DNA of 64,000 nt, taken from assembly GCA_963680875.1 (NCBI GenBank), contig OY804579.1, forward strand, positions 78,667,095-78,731,094, read 5' to 3'. Origin of the DNA: Bathymodiolus brooksi. Lineage: Eukaryota > Mollusca > Bivalvia > Mytilida > Modiolidae. Shown here one piece after another: positions 12,465 through 22,997 of the stretch (positions within the stretch are counted from its first letter, which is position 1; the number at the start of each line of letters is the position of its first letter). Below the pieces are notes generated by a model. It was not told the origin of the DNA. It saw only the letters and a program-made list of their open reading frames with translations, and searched no databases. The position numbers and the translations under genes were made by a program.

Positions 12465-12732
12465 TTGGGTTAGGATTATGATGTTTAATGCCACTTTCAA
12501 CAATATTTTAGTCATATCGTGGTGGTCAGTTTTATTGGTGGGGGGAAACTGGAGTACCCTGAGAAAACCACCGACCTGTCGCATGTCACTGACAAACTTT
12601 ATCATATAAAATTGTATTGAGTACATCTCGCCATAAGTCAGATTCGAACTCACAACCTAAGTGGTGATAGGCATCGATTGCATAGGTAGTTGTAAATCCA
12701 ACTACCATACGATATCAACCATGACGGACCCT
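12465..12732 (-). mobile_element. V-SINE (RUDI-like), near full length
   Basis: Runs from a GGGTTAGGATTATGATGTTT end through CCGACCTGTCGCATGTCACT to the tRNA-like head (GATTCGAACTCACAACC, CAACTACCATACGATATC). The ORFs over it (12379-12609, 12405-12653) are translations of the element. Confidence 0.9.
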
Positions 12733-13148
12733 GGCACTGATTGAATTGGTATAGATGCCAATCAAACTACCATATGATAATGGGCAAGAAGCCACCTCAC
12801 GTATTAATTTCTAGACCTTCTTTGACCATACGAACTACTAATCTAAAAATATATACCGGTAGCATTCTTTTGTACCACCTACCATCTAGACCACAATTTA
12901 CCCATTAAAGTCCTACTTTGAATGTCCTTAACAAATGTCTAGTGACAAGTTTATTGTTTTATGTTGTACTTACTAACTAATACAAGGACCACATTGATCT
13001 TATAAAAACAGTGGACATTTAAATTTAAAAACAGCAATAAAAACAGTTAAAATGTCATGCATTTGTATCTCTATTGAAGCTATTATTACATAGAACTAAG
13101 ACCCTCATATCATAGGTCTAAGTATACATATATTATGTATAGTTTAAA

Positions 13149-13990
13149 GCAATTCTTAAGCCTGAATATTAAATGTTTTCTATTGATTTTGATTGAAAAT
13201 GGTCCCGATGACTTCAGGATGTACCAACTAGATGTTACTTCAAGTGGAAAGGTCACTTTGACAAACATCACCAGCTAAAAGATATTCAAGGCAATTCATA
13301 AATCTGAATATTAAATAAATATAAATGTATTGATGAATTATTAATTTTAAAGATTTCATTGAAAATTTTCCCAACTATATGCTACTTCAGGGAAAAGAGA
13401 ATGTTGACAAATATCGCTAGCTAAAAGATATTCAATGCAATTCCATTCATAAATCTGAATATTAAATATTTCAAATGTATTTATGAATTATTAATTTTAA
13501 AGATTTCATTGAAAATTGTCCCAAATTACACCTTTCCAACTATATGTTACTTCAGGGAATCGGGAAATGGTTATGTTGGCAAATATCACCAGCTAAAAGA
13601 TATTCAATGAAATTTCTATATGAATACATGTGTTAACATATTTTGTATTAGTTTTAATAGAAACTGGTCCCAGTGAATATGTTCCAATTAGGTGCTTCTT
13701 CAGGGAAATGGACATTGACTACAGGGGCAGATCCAGGGGGGTGGAGGCACCCGGCGCACCCCCCCCCCCCCTAAAATTGGAAAAAATATGATTTTTTGGC
13801 GTAAAATCGTGATTTTTCACCCGAAATACCTCAAAAATTTTCGCGCCCCCTCTGCTCCTGCGCAATTTTTTTAAGTACGCCCCCCCCCCTAACTTGAAAT
13901 CCTGGATCCGCCCCTGGACTAACAGTACCAGGTGAAAATGAGCACATTTACTAACATCACCAGCTAAAACATACTCAGAAATAACTCATA
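13149..13990. repeat. Degenerate tandem repeat, units of 143-173 bp, about four copies
   Basis: Units start near 13149, 13293, 13437 and 13610. Each carries TCTGAATATTAAAT-like, TTACTTCAGGGAA-like and ATCACCAGCTAAAAGATATT motifs in the same order. The last unit is interrupted by a 195-bp MITE (13722-13916) and resumes afterwards (CATCACCAGCTAAAACATAC). The divergence suggests an old array. Confidence 0.75.
13722..13916. mobile_element. MITE with CAGGGGC termini and 5-bp target duplication
   Basis: Ends are inverted: CAGGGGCAGATCCAGG at the left and CCTGGATCCGCCCCTG at the right. It is flanked by the direct repeat GACTA (13717-13721 and 13917-13921). Long C runs sit just inside each end. A related element with AGGCGGATC ends is at 27299-27525. 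Too short to encode a transposase. It interrupts the tandem block 13149-13990. Confidence 0.85.
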
Positions 13991-14261
13991 AAGACATTAC
14001 TCTTCAAAATAATAGGAAACAAATCTTGTGTGCAATAAAATTGTGCAGTTCAAGGTATATCAGAGGATAATAAAAAATCAGCACTTTATTTTACATTCCA
14101 ATTCAATATCATGGTTACAATGTTTTAAAACATATTATGGTAGTGCTTAGGTCTATATAGTATTTAGTATTCAAAGTAATTCAAGAAAAGTTTTCTTAGA
14201 TAGGGAGAAATGCACAATTTATTCCCCATTGTTTTTTTTGGGGTTTGTTTTAGGTTTTGTT

Positions 14262-14401
14262 TGATTTATGGTGTTTAACGCCACTTTCTTCAACAATATT
14301 TCAGTTATATCGTGGCAGTCAGCTTTATTGGTGGAGGAAACCGGAGTACCCCGAGAAAACCACTGACCTGTCCTAAGTCACTGACAAACTTTATCACATT
14401 T
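14262..14401 (-). mobile_element. V-SINE (RUDI-like), partial
   Basis: Contains TATGGTGTTTAACGCCACTT, a TTATATCGTGGCAGTCAGCT core and ACTGACAAACTTTATCACAT. The head is missing. Confidence 0.88.
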
Positions 14402-15503
14402 ACCTCAAAGGGTAAATAAACATTTTATTACAGGACTTATTTCCATTCCAGCATGCAAGGATTATATATATTTCTTATAATTTATTGACATTTGAACATT
14501 GACAGAGAATTGTTTTTATAGAAAATTAACAAGTTGTTACAACATGGAAAATTTGAACAGATTATGCAAAAAAATATATGTTATAAACTTATACTCATAA
14601 AACTTTGCATGAAAATGAACCTCTTTGTCAGCACTAAAGGGACATAACTCATATAAAAAAAATTATAAAACATGTAATTTTATAATAAAGTCGGAATGGT
14701 CTGTTAGGTGTCAAACCAATAATTCACCAATCAGAGCTTAGAACAAAAGTAGTCCCTTTTAAAGAAAATAGTTCCTTTGGCTTTGTTGTATTGTGACAAA
14801 TACTGAATGGAATGGAATAATTAAATTTGATAATTGAAGCTAAATATATAAGGATTATTTTGAGCCCAAATTTGATGCATTTAGTTGTATTTTAATACCC
14901 CTATGGAGGATTTGATGCATGGCCTATAAATATTGAATTTCCCGGGGATGACCGAGCTATTTTTAGAGTAGGTGTTTTCCATAGCCTGGCATTTCACTGC
15001 AAGACTTTAAACATCACCTGATATTTTCACAGAACGTAGAGGAATCATGTACGCTTCAGAAAATATATGGTCTTAGAAAGGTTAAGCTTAAGATAAAATA
15101 GCCAGGCAGGCTTGAAAAAACACAAATTTTGTAGAAAATGTTAAAGAAATGAATTATAGGTTTCACACCTGTTAGACTTCTATCATACTTCTATAAATCT
15201 ATGCAGTGAAATGTAATTAAAACCAACCACCAGGAACCTTTATAATCCTGAGATTCCTGATTTCATTTTCTATACGTGTATTTATAAAATAAATGTAAAA
15301 TTAAATAGAATCTAATGCATTTCATTGTTGTTAAAACTGTTTTTAAAAGAAAGTGTTGAAGAAAGAAAAATCTTTAAATAATTACATGCAAGACTTATGT
15401 TACATCCCAATGGAAATGTTACATTAATTCATAATCTTCAGTGTTTTTCTATGAATGTAATATAGATCCAAATACATAAACAAGATAGAACCACCTTACT
15501 ATA
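14402..15503. other. Non-coding DNA, nothing assigned
   Basis: No coding exon is apparent. Between about 14940 and 15120 the phrase ATAGCCTGGCATTT and an inverted AAATAGCCAGGCAGG may be the ends of a small old element, but the pairing is weak. Confidence 0.4.
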
Positions 15504-15506
15504 TTA

Positions 15507-15804
15507 GGGAACGACCATTTAACTTGAAGGGGGGGTTATGGTTTTTTTCTAAAAAAATATTCTGATTCCCAATGTTGCTGAAAAAAATATTCTGATTTTG
15601 GTGGAGGAAAAAAAATAATAATCTGTTTCAGAGTTTTTGTCATATAATCTAATGTTAAATTCTGGAAAAAAAATTCGCGCTGTGCCCGACATAAAAAATA
15701 AATATTCTAACTCTTGTGTTGTCCGAAAAAAATGTTCTGAACGAAACAAATAACCATAACCCCCCCCCCCCCCCCCCCCCCCTTCAAGTTAAATGGTCGG
15801 TCCC
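15507..15804. mobile_element. Harbinger-like MITE with TTA target duplication
   Basis: Left end GGGAACGACCATTTAACTTG, right end CAAGTTAAATGGTCGGTCCC. The inverted repeats are about 37 bp including a G/C run. Both sides are flanked by TTA (15504-15506 and 15805-15807). A 3-bp TTA/TAA duplication with GGG-starting ends is characteristic of the PIF/Harbinger superfamily; the assignment is an inference from those ends. The interior is A-rich with several AAAAAATATTCTGATT motifs and no transposase. The ORF 15549-15749 (minus) is its translation. A C run of about two dozen bases precedes the right end. Confidence 0.85.
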
Positions 15805-16013
15805 TTATGGGAACATAATGATGCATCTAAACACTTCATAGCCTGTGCTTATATTTGCGTTTTTCGTATATATAACTCTTGTGAGGCAGTGTGAGGCGGA
15901 TTACATTATGGGTAATCAACTTACTTAAAAGTTAATATTTCTAGGAAAACGTAAATAAAGTTATATTTCTCGGAAAACGTAAAAGATCCGTGTATACTGT
16001 ATATATATATATA

Positions 16014-16198
16014 GGGAGTGGATGTAGTCGAGAGTGGTCTAGGGCGCTGGACGTAAGGCTAAGCGAATGGTGCTGCAGTGTATCAATGGTGTGGGTTCAA
16101 ATCCCGTCGAGGGAAGAACAAAAATTTGACAGCTCTAAAATCTAATTCTAACACTGTTTGGTTTAATTTTCAGACGTGTATATATATAAATATATATA
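16014..16198 (+). mobile_element. tRNA-Leu-like SINE with (TA)n tail, copy 1
   Basis: Head GTGGTCTAGGGCGCTGGACG and box B GTGGGTTCAAATCCCGTCGA resemble a type II tRNA such as tRNA-Leu. A body of about 80 bp follows (TTTGACAGCTCTAAAATC, TTTAATTTTCAGACGT), then a TA-rich tail. The copy at 22836-22997 (minus) is almost identical; the only differences I see are an extra AG in the head and one C/T change. An intact tRNA gene is unlikely because the sequence cannot form the usual acceptor stem and continues into a shared body. Confidence 0.85.
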
Positions 16199-16284
16199 GG
16201 TATTTTTGTCTTTTTCTTTCCCATGATTAATGAAATCCATAGATCATAGAGATCATACAATAACGTGTACAGATCTTGTGGAAT

Positions 16285-16435
16285 AAAATGAAACCGGAAA
16301 TATTTAAACTAAATTTCGAACCATCTCGGAAGTGAAACTACGAAATTAGGACTCGACCAGAAATAAATTACTTTATAATTAGCATGAAAAAAAACAGTAT
16401 TAACACGTGCAAATAATGATAGTCTAGACCCGTCG
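16285..16435 (+). repeat. Direct repeat, copy A
   Basis: Starts AATGAAACCGGAAATATTTA and runs through CGAACCATCTCGGAAGT into a more diverged stretch ending near GATAGTCTAGA. A second copy at 19066-19215 lies on the other side of the LINE fragment, in the same orientation. Confidence 0.75.
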
Positions 16436-16694
16436 GACTACCGGACCCTCCCCAATACCATGAATAGAATACATTGTATTGCCTAATCATAGGGCCCACA
16501 TGAGGCATCAACAATACAAACATTCATGATTGATAAATGAGACATACACACAAAAGAAAAAGGACATAGTTTGGGGTTTTTATATATCTAAAAATATAAA
16601 TATAATTATTATTATTTAGTGGATCATGTTCTGGTTTGTCCCCTATATCTCACATCCAGTGTGAAACTTTACATATGTTGCATTGCCACATTCC
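16436..16694. other. Non-coding spacer
   Basis: Between the direct repeat and the LINE 3' end. No gene or repeat family is recognised. Confidence 0.35.
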
Positions 16695-18890
16695 TTAACT
16701 AAGACTAAGAATCTTTATTCTCAAATAAACCATACATTACAATGGTATAGAGAAGTTACATATAAAAATACAACACAACACATACATGGCAAATAAATAA
16801 CAGATACACAAATACATATACATACAATATTTACATTATAACAGGAGGAGTTAAGTATTAGCCAAGAGAATATCTGATCTGTTGATTTTTCTTATAAATC
16901 TACATAACTTTTCTAGTTTTGTTTTTTCAGAAGTACACATTATTTGTTTAAATTTTAATATATTTGACCTTTGAGTAAGATATCTACTTATTAGTTGGGT
17001 TCGATTTTCAGTAAAAAAAAATGACATTCCATAATATAGTGGAATTCGTCACCAATAGATCTGCTATTACATTTTAAACACTGTCTATTTTCTCTGTCGA
17101 TACCATTCCACCGTCCAGTTTCTATCGGTAATTTGTGGTTTGTGGTTCGAAATTTACATAGTGTATATATATCTTTGTCTTCCAAAATATTGAAATAATT
17201 TTCGAATTCAAAGTTGTCTTTAAATAATCTATAATTAATAGCTTTTGGTGAGTTTTGTATCAGAGAATGCCACTCCTGTGTAAACTGCTCATGGAGACGG
17301 TTCCTAATTAAAGCTAAAAGCAGGTCGGAATTTTGAAAGAATTGTTGAGACCAAATGTAGGAATAGCCTGTATCATCAAAAATGTGTTTGACATGTTTAA
17401 TCCACGAAAAATCCAGATTCTCATCAATAAATAGGTTATACAAAATTTTATAGGATAAATAAGAGAGTTTTGTTTCTTTACCGGTTAACAGTCTTTCCCA
17501 ATATGATATCATTCTTAATTTTACATCAATTTCAATAGGAAACAATCCAAGTTCACCATATATCATATAACTAGGTGTCGATGTTTTTAATTTCAATAAC
17601 AGCTTGCAAAATCTAAGTTGTACTTTTTCAAGACATTGAATATTTTTACTAAAACCCCATATTTCTGAACCATATAGTAATATTGGTTTTACCATTTTGT
17701 TAAAAAGTTCAAGCTGGCATTCAATTGACAAGTTATGTGTTCTACCTCTTTTCAAAACTTCAAACATTGCTTTTGTAGCTTTTTCGGCTTGCTTTTTAAT
17801 ACATATAGTTTTGTTAAAATTTCCTGTTCTGTTAAACAATATTCCCAGATAATTAAATGCATTAACAATTTCTAATTCAGACCCATTCAATGTCAATTTT
17901 AAATTGGTTGATTGTCTCCCCCTGGAAAAAACTATAACTTTAGTTTTATCAGTGTTTGCTTTTAATCTCCAAGTATTGCAATATTCACCGAATTTATTCA
18001 AAATATTTTGTAAATCATCGTGGGTTTCAGCCATTAGGACAGTATCGTCAGCATATAAAAGTGCAAAAAGCTTTAACTAAATATTCAACTTATCTTCTAT
18101 GCAGTTTGAAACTGTTTCTAAACCATTAAGACTTGCATTTTCAAAAAACAATTGTAGATCGTTTAGGAACATAGCAAATAGAAAAGGTAATAAATTTTCC
18201 CCTTGCCTCACTCCCATATCACAGCTAAAATAATCAGATTTACAATAATTATAGGTTATACATGATTTTACATCTTTGTACATATTTAGAATAATAGTAT
18301 ACATTTTGCCATTTATGTGATTCAATAGTAATTTGTACCATAGTGCATCTCTCCATACCGTGTCAAAAGCTTTGTCGACTGAAGTCGACAAAGGCACAAA
18401 ACAGTTTTTTCTTTTTTCTTTTTAAGATCTCAAAAAATGAAAATAATGTGAAAAAACTGTCCGTCATCAAGTAAGATTTTCGGAAACCAAATTGGTTTTC
18501 GTTCATCTAGAGAGCTTCTTCCGAGAAACGACATAATCTTTCATTTAATATAGCTGTGAATAATTTACCAAGGCAGCTAAGGATAGTAATCGGGCGGAAG
18601 TTTTTTGGATCAAGTGGATTGCCTTTATTTTTGTATATTGGTTTTATATTACATTTTATATATTCGTTCACAACATAATCTTCTCCACAAGCTTTATTTT
18701 TTAACTTCTTAATACAGCGAAGTATTTCCTCTTGCGTTATACTGAAATTAATTTCTTCATTTAGGGGACCAATATTAACATTATCATGAAGATCTGTATC
18801 AAAATTCTCTTGTTGTACAAGAAGTTCATCGGGAATAAACCTGCTAAAAACACCAAGGGACGGTGCTTCTGACACACCCTGTCTATTAAT
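16695..18890 (-). mobile_element. Non-LTR retrotransposon (LINE), 5'-truncated
   Basis: The 3' end lies near 16695-16725, where the minus strand reads GAGAATAAAGATTCTTAG. A 3' untranslated stretch of about 280 bp separates it from the coding remnant. The 5' end stops within the reverse transcriptase near 18890, so the endonuclease and first ORF are absent, as is usual for dead-on-arrival copies. It belongs to the same family as 25549-26826, judged by shared motifs (KPILLYG, EIWGF, KTSTP-YMIYGELG, FRTTNHKLPIE-GRW). Direct repeats at 16285 and 19066 flank it at a distance. Confidence 0.9.
16991..18875 (-). pseudogene. Broken reverse transcriptase ORF of the LINE
   Basis: This would encode the ORF2 protein that copies LINE RNA at the nicked target. 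Three open pieces in shifted frames read in order: 18875-18507 (motif IKPIYKNKGNPLDPKNFRPI, the RT fingers), 18397-18077 (DKAFDTVW, and VRQGENLLPFLFAMFLNDL of the palm), and 18034-16991. The catalytic YADD box is encoded at about 18035-18060, in the join between the last two pieces. The last piece holds the thumb (TDKTKVIVFS, FNYLGILF) and a C-terminal zinc-knuckle-like CLKCNSRSIGDEFHYIMEC. Frame breaks lie near 18400-18506 and 18040-18076. One break comes next to a 4-5 bp TCGAC repeat just before the KAFDTVW motif. No intact protein can be made. Confidence 0.9.
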
Positions 18891-19065
18891 TGCATTTTCT
18901 CACAATTATATAGTAAATAATTATATATAATATTAAATACTTATTATATACTATATATAAATTTAAAAAAAAGATTAGTTAATTATTATATCTATTATTA
19001 TTATTATTATTATTCATTCGGATGTGAATAGAAACTAACAGCTTATACATGTAGATATAGGATAG
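18891..19065. other. AT-rich spacer with (TTA)n run
   Basis: Contains TATATA-rich DNA and a short TTATTATTATTATTATT run near 18995-19012. Nothing coding. Confidence 0.5.
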
Positions 19066-19215
19066 AAATGAAACCGGAAATATTTAAACTAAATTTCGAA
19101 CCATCTCGGAAGTCAAGAGAAACTATCATAGTGGAATTTGAACTGGGCCAGAAAGAAATTACCTTAAATTGAACATAAAACAATACTGATACATGGAAAC
19201 AAAGTTAGTCTACAA
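19066..19215 (+). repeat. Direct repeat, copy B
   Basis: Partner of 16285-16435. The first about 48 bp are identical (AAATGAAACCGGAAATATTT ... CTCGGAAGT), then similarity fades through AGAAAGAAATTACCTTAAAT. Confidence 0.75.
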
Positions 19216-19698
19216 CAAATAATCAGATATTGAAAATGAAAGGGTTTTTTTCTTACATTAATAAGAATATATTAAGTAACTCGGGGTATTTCGGGTATTT
19301 CGCAGAAAAACGCGTTGACGTCTAGCAAAGTGGAAAATGGGTCTCAACTCGGATGGGCATGTGACATACGTGATGTTGAAATAAATATTCAATCAAAATA
19401 AAATAAAATAAAATAGTAATCTTAACAGCAATAGGTTAAAGGATAGATGAAGTAAAATTTGGCTAAATTCAATCAAGTGTGTTGTATTGAAAATATTTTT
19501 CTTTAAATATAAATATAAATATAAGGTGACGTCAAAGGAACAAGGAATAATAATCTCCATGATCTGCTACGCTGGCGACACAATAAAATTAGCTGAAACA
19601 TTTACTTTAGTATAAAATATAATAATTTAGATATATCAGGAAAATGTACATTTTCGGTTACATACGTCAGAAGGTCTCAGTTTCCTTAAAAGTGGGTT
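19216..19698. other. Non-coding DNA, nothing assigned
   Basis: Only a short AAAAT tandem near 19397-19415 and a TATAAA run near 19505-19525 are seen. Confidence 0.4.
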
Positions 19699-20580
19699 AT
19701 GATTATAGTGTTTAGCGATTTTCAACAATATTTCAGTTATACTGTGGCTGTCAGTTTTACTGTGGCTGTCAGTTATACTGTGGCTGTCAGTTATACTGTA
19801 GCTGTCAGTTATACTGTGGCTGTCAGTTTTACTGTGGCTGTCATTTATAATGTGGCTGTCAGTTTACTGTGGCTGTCAGTTTTACTGTGGCTGTCAGTTT
19901 TACTGTGACTGTCAGTTATACTGTGGCTGTCAGTTTTACTGTGGCTGTCAGTTATACTGTGGCTGTCAGTTATACTGTGGCTGTCAGTTTTACTGTGGCT
20001 GTCAGTTATACTGTGGCTGTCAGTTATATTGTGGCTGTCAGTTTTACTGTGGCTGTCAGTTATACTGTGGCTGTCAGTTTTACTGTGGCTGTCAGTTTTA
20101 CTGTGGCTGTCAGTTTTACTGTGGCTGTCAGTTATACTGTGGCTGTCAGTTTTACTGTGGCTGTCAGTTATACTGTGGTTGTCAGTTTTACTGTGGCTGT
20201 CAGTTATACTGTGGCTGTCAGTTTTACTGTGGCTGTCAGTTTTACTGTGGCTGTCAGTTTTACTGTGGCTGTCAGTTATACTGTGGCTGTCAGTTATACT
20301 GTGGCTGTCAGTTTTACTGTGGCTGTCAGTTATGTTGTGGCTGTCAGTTATACTGTGGCTGTCAGTTATACTGTGGCTGTCAGTTATACTGTGGCCGTCA
20401 GTTATACTGTGGATGTCAGTTATACTGTGGCCGTCAGTTATACTGTGGCTGTGATTTATACTGTGGCTGTCAGTTATACTGTGGCTGTCAGTTTTACTGT
20501 GGCTGTCAGTTATACTATAGTGAGGAAATCGGAGAAAATCACCGACGTCCTGCCGCAAGTCGCAGACAAACTTTATTAGA
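19699..20580 (-). mobile_element. V-SINE (RUDI-like) interrupted by its own expansion
   Basis: Left part (minus-strand 3' end) reads TAGTGTTTAGCGATTTTCAA, CAATATTTCAGTTAT. Right part reads GAGGAAATCGGAGAAAATCA, CCTGCCGCAAGTCGCAGACA. Between them, where an ordinary copy has CAGTTATATCGTGGCGGT followed by CAGTTTTATTGGTGG, there are about 780 bp of 18-bp repeats. The element is therefore one SINE whose core was amplified in place. Confidence 0.85.
19734..20514. repeat. 18-bp minisatellite born inside a SINE, about 43 copies
   Basis: Units are CAGTTATACTGTGGCTGT and CAGTTTTACTGTGGCTGT. Because 18 is a multiple of three and the units lack stops in several frames, long ORFs of hexapeptide repeats appear on both strands (up to 272 residues). 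These are artefacts of the period. The two unit variants correspond to the two neighbouring near-repeats present in normal V-SINE copies. Confidence 0.95.
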
Positions 20581-20657
20581 AGTTATTAAAAAGGAAAGAT
20601 TACTGATATTATTAGTACGCTTAGTGACATTTCTTTTTTGCTCACCAACATGTTTAG

Positions 20658-20777
20658 CGTTAGGGTAATGGTGTTTAACGCCACTTTCAACAAAATTTCG
20701 GTTAAATCGTGGAGGTCAGTTTTGCCACTTGATGGAAGAAACCGGAGTACCCGGAGAAAACCACCGACCTGCCACAA
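20658..20777 (-). mobile_element. V-SINE (RUDI-like), partial
   Basis: GCGTTAGGGTAATGGTGTTT end, then TTTAACGCCACTTTCAACAA and GGAGTACCCGGAGAAAACCA. It stops at CCGACCTGCCACAATGC. It lies less than 100 bp from the expanded SINE and in the same orientation. Confidence 0.85.
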
Positions 20778-21247
20778 TGCTCACCAACAGAAATACATGC
20801 TGACTTGTCTACCATTAGATAACATTGTTCAGCAGGATATTAATGTATTTTTGAAAAAACAAATCTAATATAATTTATCAAAAGAATATACAAAAGACCC
20901 ACACTCCACGATGTACTGTTATTATATAAATGAACATTAATAGTGGTTTCTACTGTTGTATTAATAACCTGCATTAATTGAGTTAAAGTAGATGTTAAAA
21001 ATAACATGCATTAATTAAGTTAAACGTAGATGTTAAGGCTCTCAACAATTTGTTTACTCAAGGTAAATTAAAGAATTAAACTAGGCGAATATTTTTTGTC
21101 AACTTATGACATGGAAATCTTAATACCATAAATCATTTTAATCCGCGGATTTGCACATAAAGAAATATGCTGTAACTACATTTCATTAAGTTTACTTTAA
21201 ATCCGTCGGTACACGATTAAATTAACATGTAAAAACACTTTAATATA
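20778..21247. other. AT-rich DNA with a 40-bp duplication
   Basis: GCATTAATTGAGTTAAAGTA and GCATTAATTAAGTTAAACGTA, each followed by GATGTTAA, form a two-copy tandem at about 20972-21036. Nothing else is seen. Confidence 0.5.
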
Positions 21248-21299
21248 GGGTTATGGTTATGGTGTTTAACGCCACTTTCAACAATATTTCATTTATATC
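21248..21299 (-). mobile_element. V-SINE (RUDI-like), split by a second SINE
   Basis: The 3' end of a minus-strand copy (TATGGTGTTTAACGCCACTT ... TTTCATTTATATC). Its continuation, TATATCGTGGCAGTCAGTTT-TATTTG, is at 21560-21590, after the inserted plus-strand SINE. Confidence 0.8.
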
Positions 21300-21559
21300 A
21301 GAGTCGTGATCGTATGGCAGTTGGATTTACAACTACCTGTACAATCAGTGCATATCACCACTAAAGTTGCGAGTTCGAACCCCGTTCATGGCGATGTGTA
21401 CTCGATACAACATTATGTGATAAAGTTTGTCAGTGACTTGCGACAGGTCAGTGGTTTTCTGTGGGTACTCCGGTTTCCCCTACCTATAAAACTGACCACC
21501 ACGATATAACTGAAATATAGTTGAAAATGGCGTTAAATACCATAAACCTAAACAAAACT
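21300..21559 (+). mobile_element. V-SINE (RUDI-like), full length, nested in another SINE
   Basis: Full element: head with box B GCGAGTTCGAACCCCGTTCA, body GTGATAAAGTTTGTCAGTGA, tail GAAAATGGCGTTAAATACCA. The 8-bp target duplication TTTATATC is present at 21292-21299 and 21560-21567, and the duplicated site is inside a minus-strand SINE. Confidence 0.9.
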
Positions 21560-21590
21560 TTTATATCGTGGCAGTCAGTTTTATTTGTTC

Positions 21591-22835
21591 AATATATCAT
21601 AGATATAATTGATTTCTGCCACTTTTAAAGTTTTGAAACAAAAATATTTGATTAAAAGGCATGTTTAAGGTAATTGTAATTCTAAACTTCCGATTTGGTT
21701 TTGTGACACTGAGTACCAACCTATTTAAAAATCTTATTCTTTGATAAAATAACAATACCATTAAAAACGAATACTTTTCTAAGTGAAATAACAATAAAAA
21801 GAAACATTTATTAATAATCGGCTTGTAAATAATCCTTAAAGAAATTCGATGTGAACTAAAACACAATACAAATAAGAAGTTCATGAAAGAATAAGAACTT
21901 CTGATCTGATGTTCGTTTAACCTGAATACACATCCGTAACACTTTTAACACAAAGACATATATATAATATTTCCATGCTTGTACCTATTATATAAAGCGA
22001 TACGACGTGTATCGTCCACATATATGATAAGGCTACCGAAAATAAACATGTCAGAAACGCATACGGACAAAATAGAGGACCACAGGGATGGTATGTACAG
22101 CAATACAGGCGTTGATCTTTCTTTCTTTTTAAATCCCAGGAATTACATGCATATCCATTTGGATTAAATATTTGACCATTAAGGCCACGATAACAAAGAT
22201 ACCATTGATTGAATGGTGTTTAATACCAACTTCAAAGATACCAGGTTGTCTATTAAATTAATGGTTGACAAATTGACATAAAAAGTAAATGGTCTAAAGG
22301 GTATACATTTTATTTCAAATTCTCCTGCAGTTTTCAACAAGAATGTTTGGGGAAAATTGTAAAAATAAAAAACCAATGTATCTTGCAAAACAAACTAATA
22401 TTCTGACTATTTCTTCGTGTGAAAAAATGGTGACCCAAGGGAAAAACATACACTCCCTAAAACTTAAATGGCAGTCCCTAAACATAGAGATTTTTTTTTC
22501 TTGGTCATCATTTGATAAAATATTATTAACCTTTAACAAAATAATACATAATGGTCCCAACCAAAAAAACCACACCAATAAAACGAATGACCACTCGTAG
22601 TCCTCAGACGGGTTTGCGTAATCACTGTGAATTTGGTGAATACCAATATTTATGAAGTAATCACATGATACCTCTCGTCCAATGAAAAGTAATAAATTTA
22701 CAAAGCATTTTATATTACACAAATTATGTTATTTAGCATATACATTGAGTGTACACAATTGTTCTTCAATTCTTATGCATTTCATATAAAACAATAATTT
22801 AATATAAAAAAATATATATATATTATATATTATAT
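21591..22835. other. AT-rich DNA with MITE remnants
   Basis: At 22320-22515 the phrases TCCTGCAGTTTTCAACAAGA and CTTAAATGGCAGTCCCTAAA resemble parts of the repeat at 35520-35690 and the right end of the Harbinger-like MITE. A SINE-tail-like AATGGTGTTTAATACCAACTT is at about 22211. Several short ORFs on both strands (21597-21884, 22179-22388, 22315-22722, 22343-22600) overlap each other in an AT-rich stretch and show no domain. Confidence 0.4.
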
Positions 22836-22997
22836 ACGTCTGAAAATTAAACCAAACAATGTTAGAATTAGATTTTAGAGCTGTCAAATTTTTGTTCTTC
22901 CCTCGACGGGATTTGAACCCACACCATTGATACACTGCAGCACCATTCGCTTAGCCTTACGTCCAGCGCCCTAGACCACTCGACTACATCCACTCCC
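22836..22997 (-). mobile_element. tRNA-Leu-like SINE with (TA)n tail, copy 2
   Basis: Reverse-oriented, near-identical copy of 16014-16198. Its (TA)n tail extends into 22811-22835. The box B is seen as GGGATTTGAACCCACACC. Across the shared 160 bp I find only one 2-bp indel and one substitution. Confidence 0.88.

Noticed and set aside
16285..19215. LTR retrotransposon with the direct repeats as LTRs
   Set aside because: The coding remnant between them is a LINE-type reverse transcriptase on its own, with a LINE 3' end. There is no gag, protease, integrase, primer-binding site or TG...CA ends.
19845..20668. Long open frames (up to 272 residues) of hexapeptide repeats on both strands
   Set aside because: They read through an 18-bp tandem array, whose period is a multiple of three; three or more frames are open at once and the array is derived from a SINE core.
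22315..22722. 135-residue minus-strand ORF as a membrane protein gene
   Set aside because: It overlaps open frames on both strands in AT-rich DNA, has no recognisable family, and part of it coincides with MITE-like remnants.
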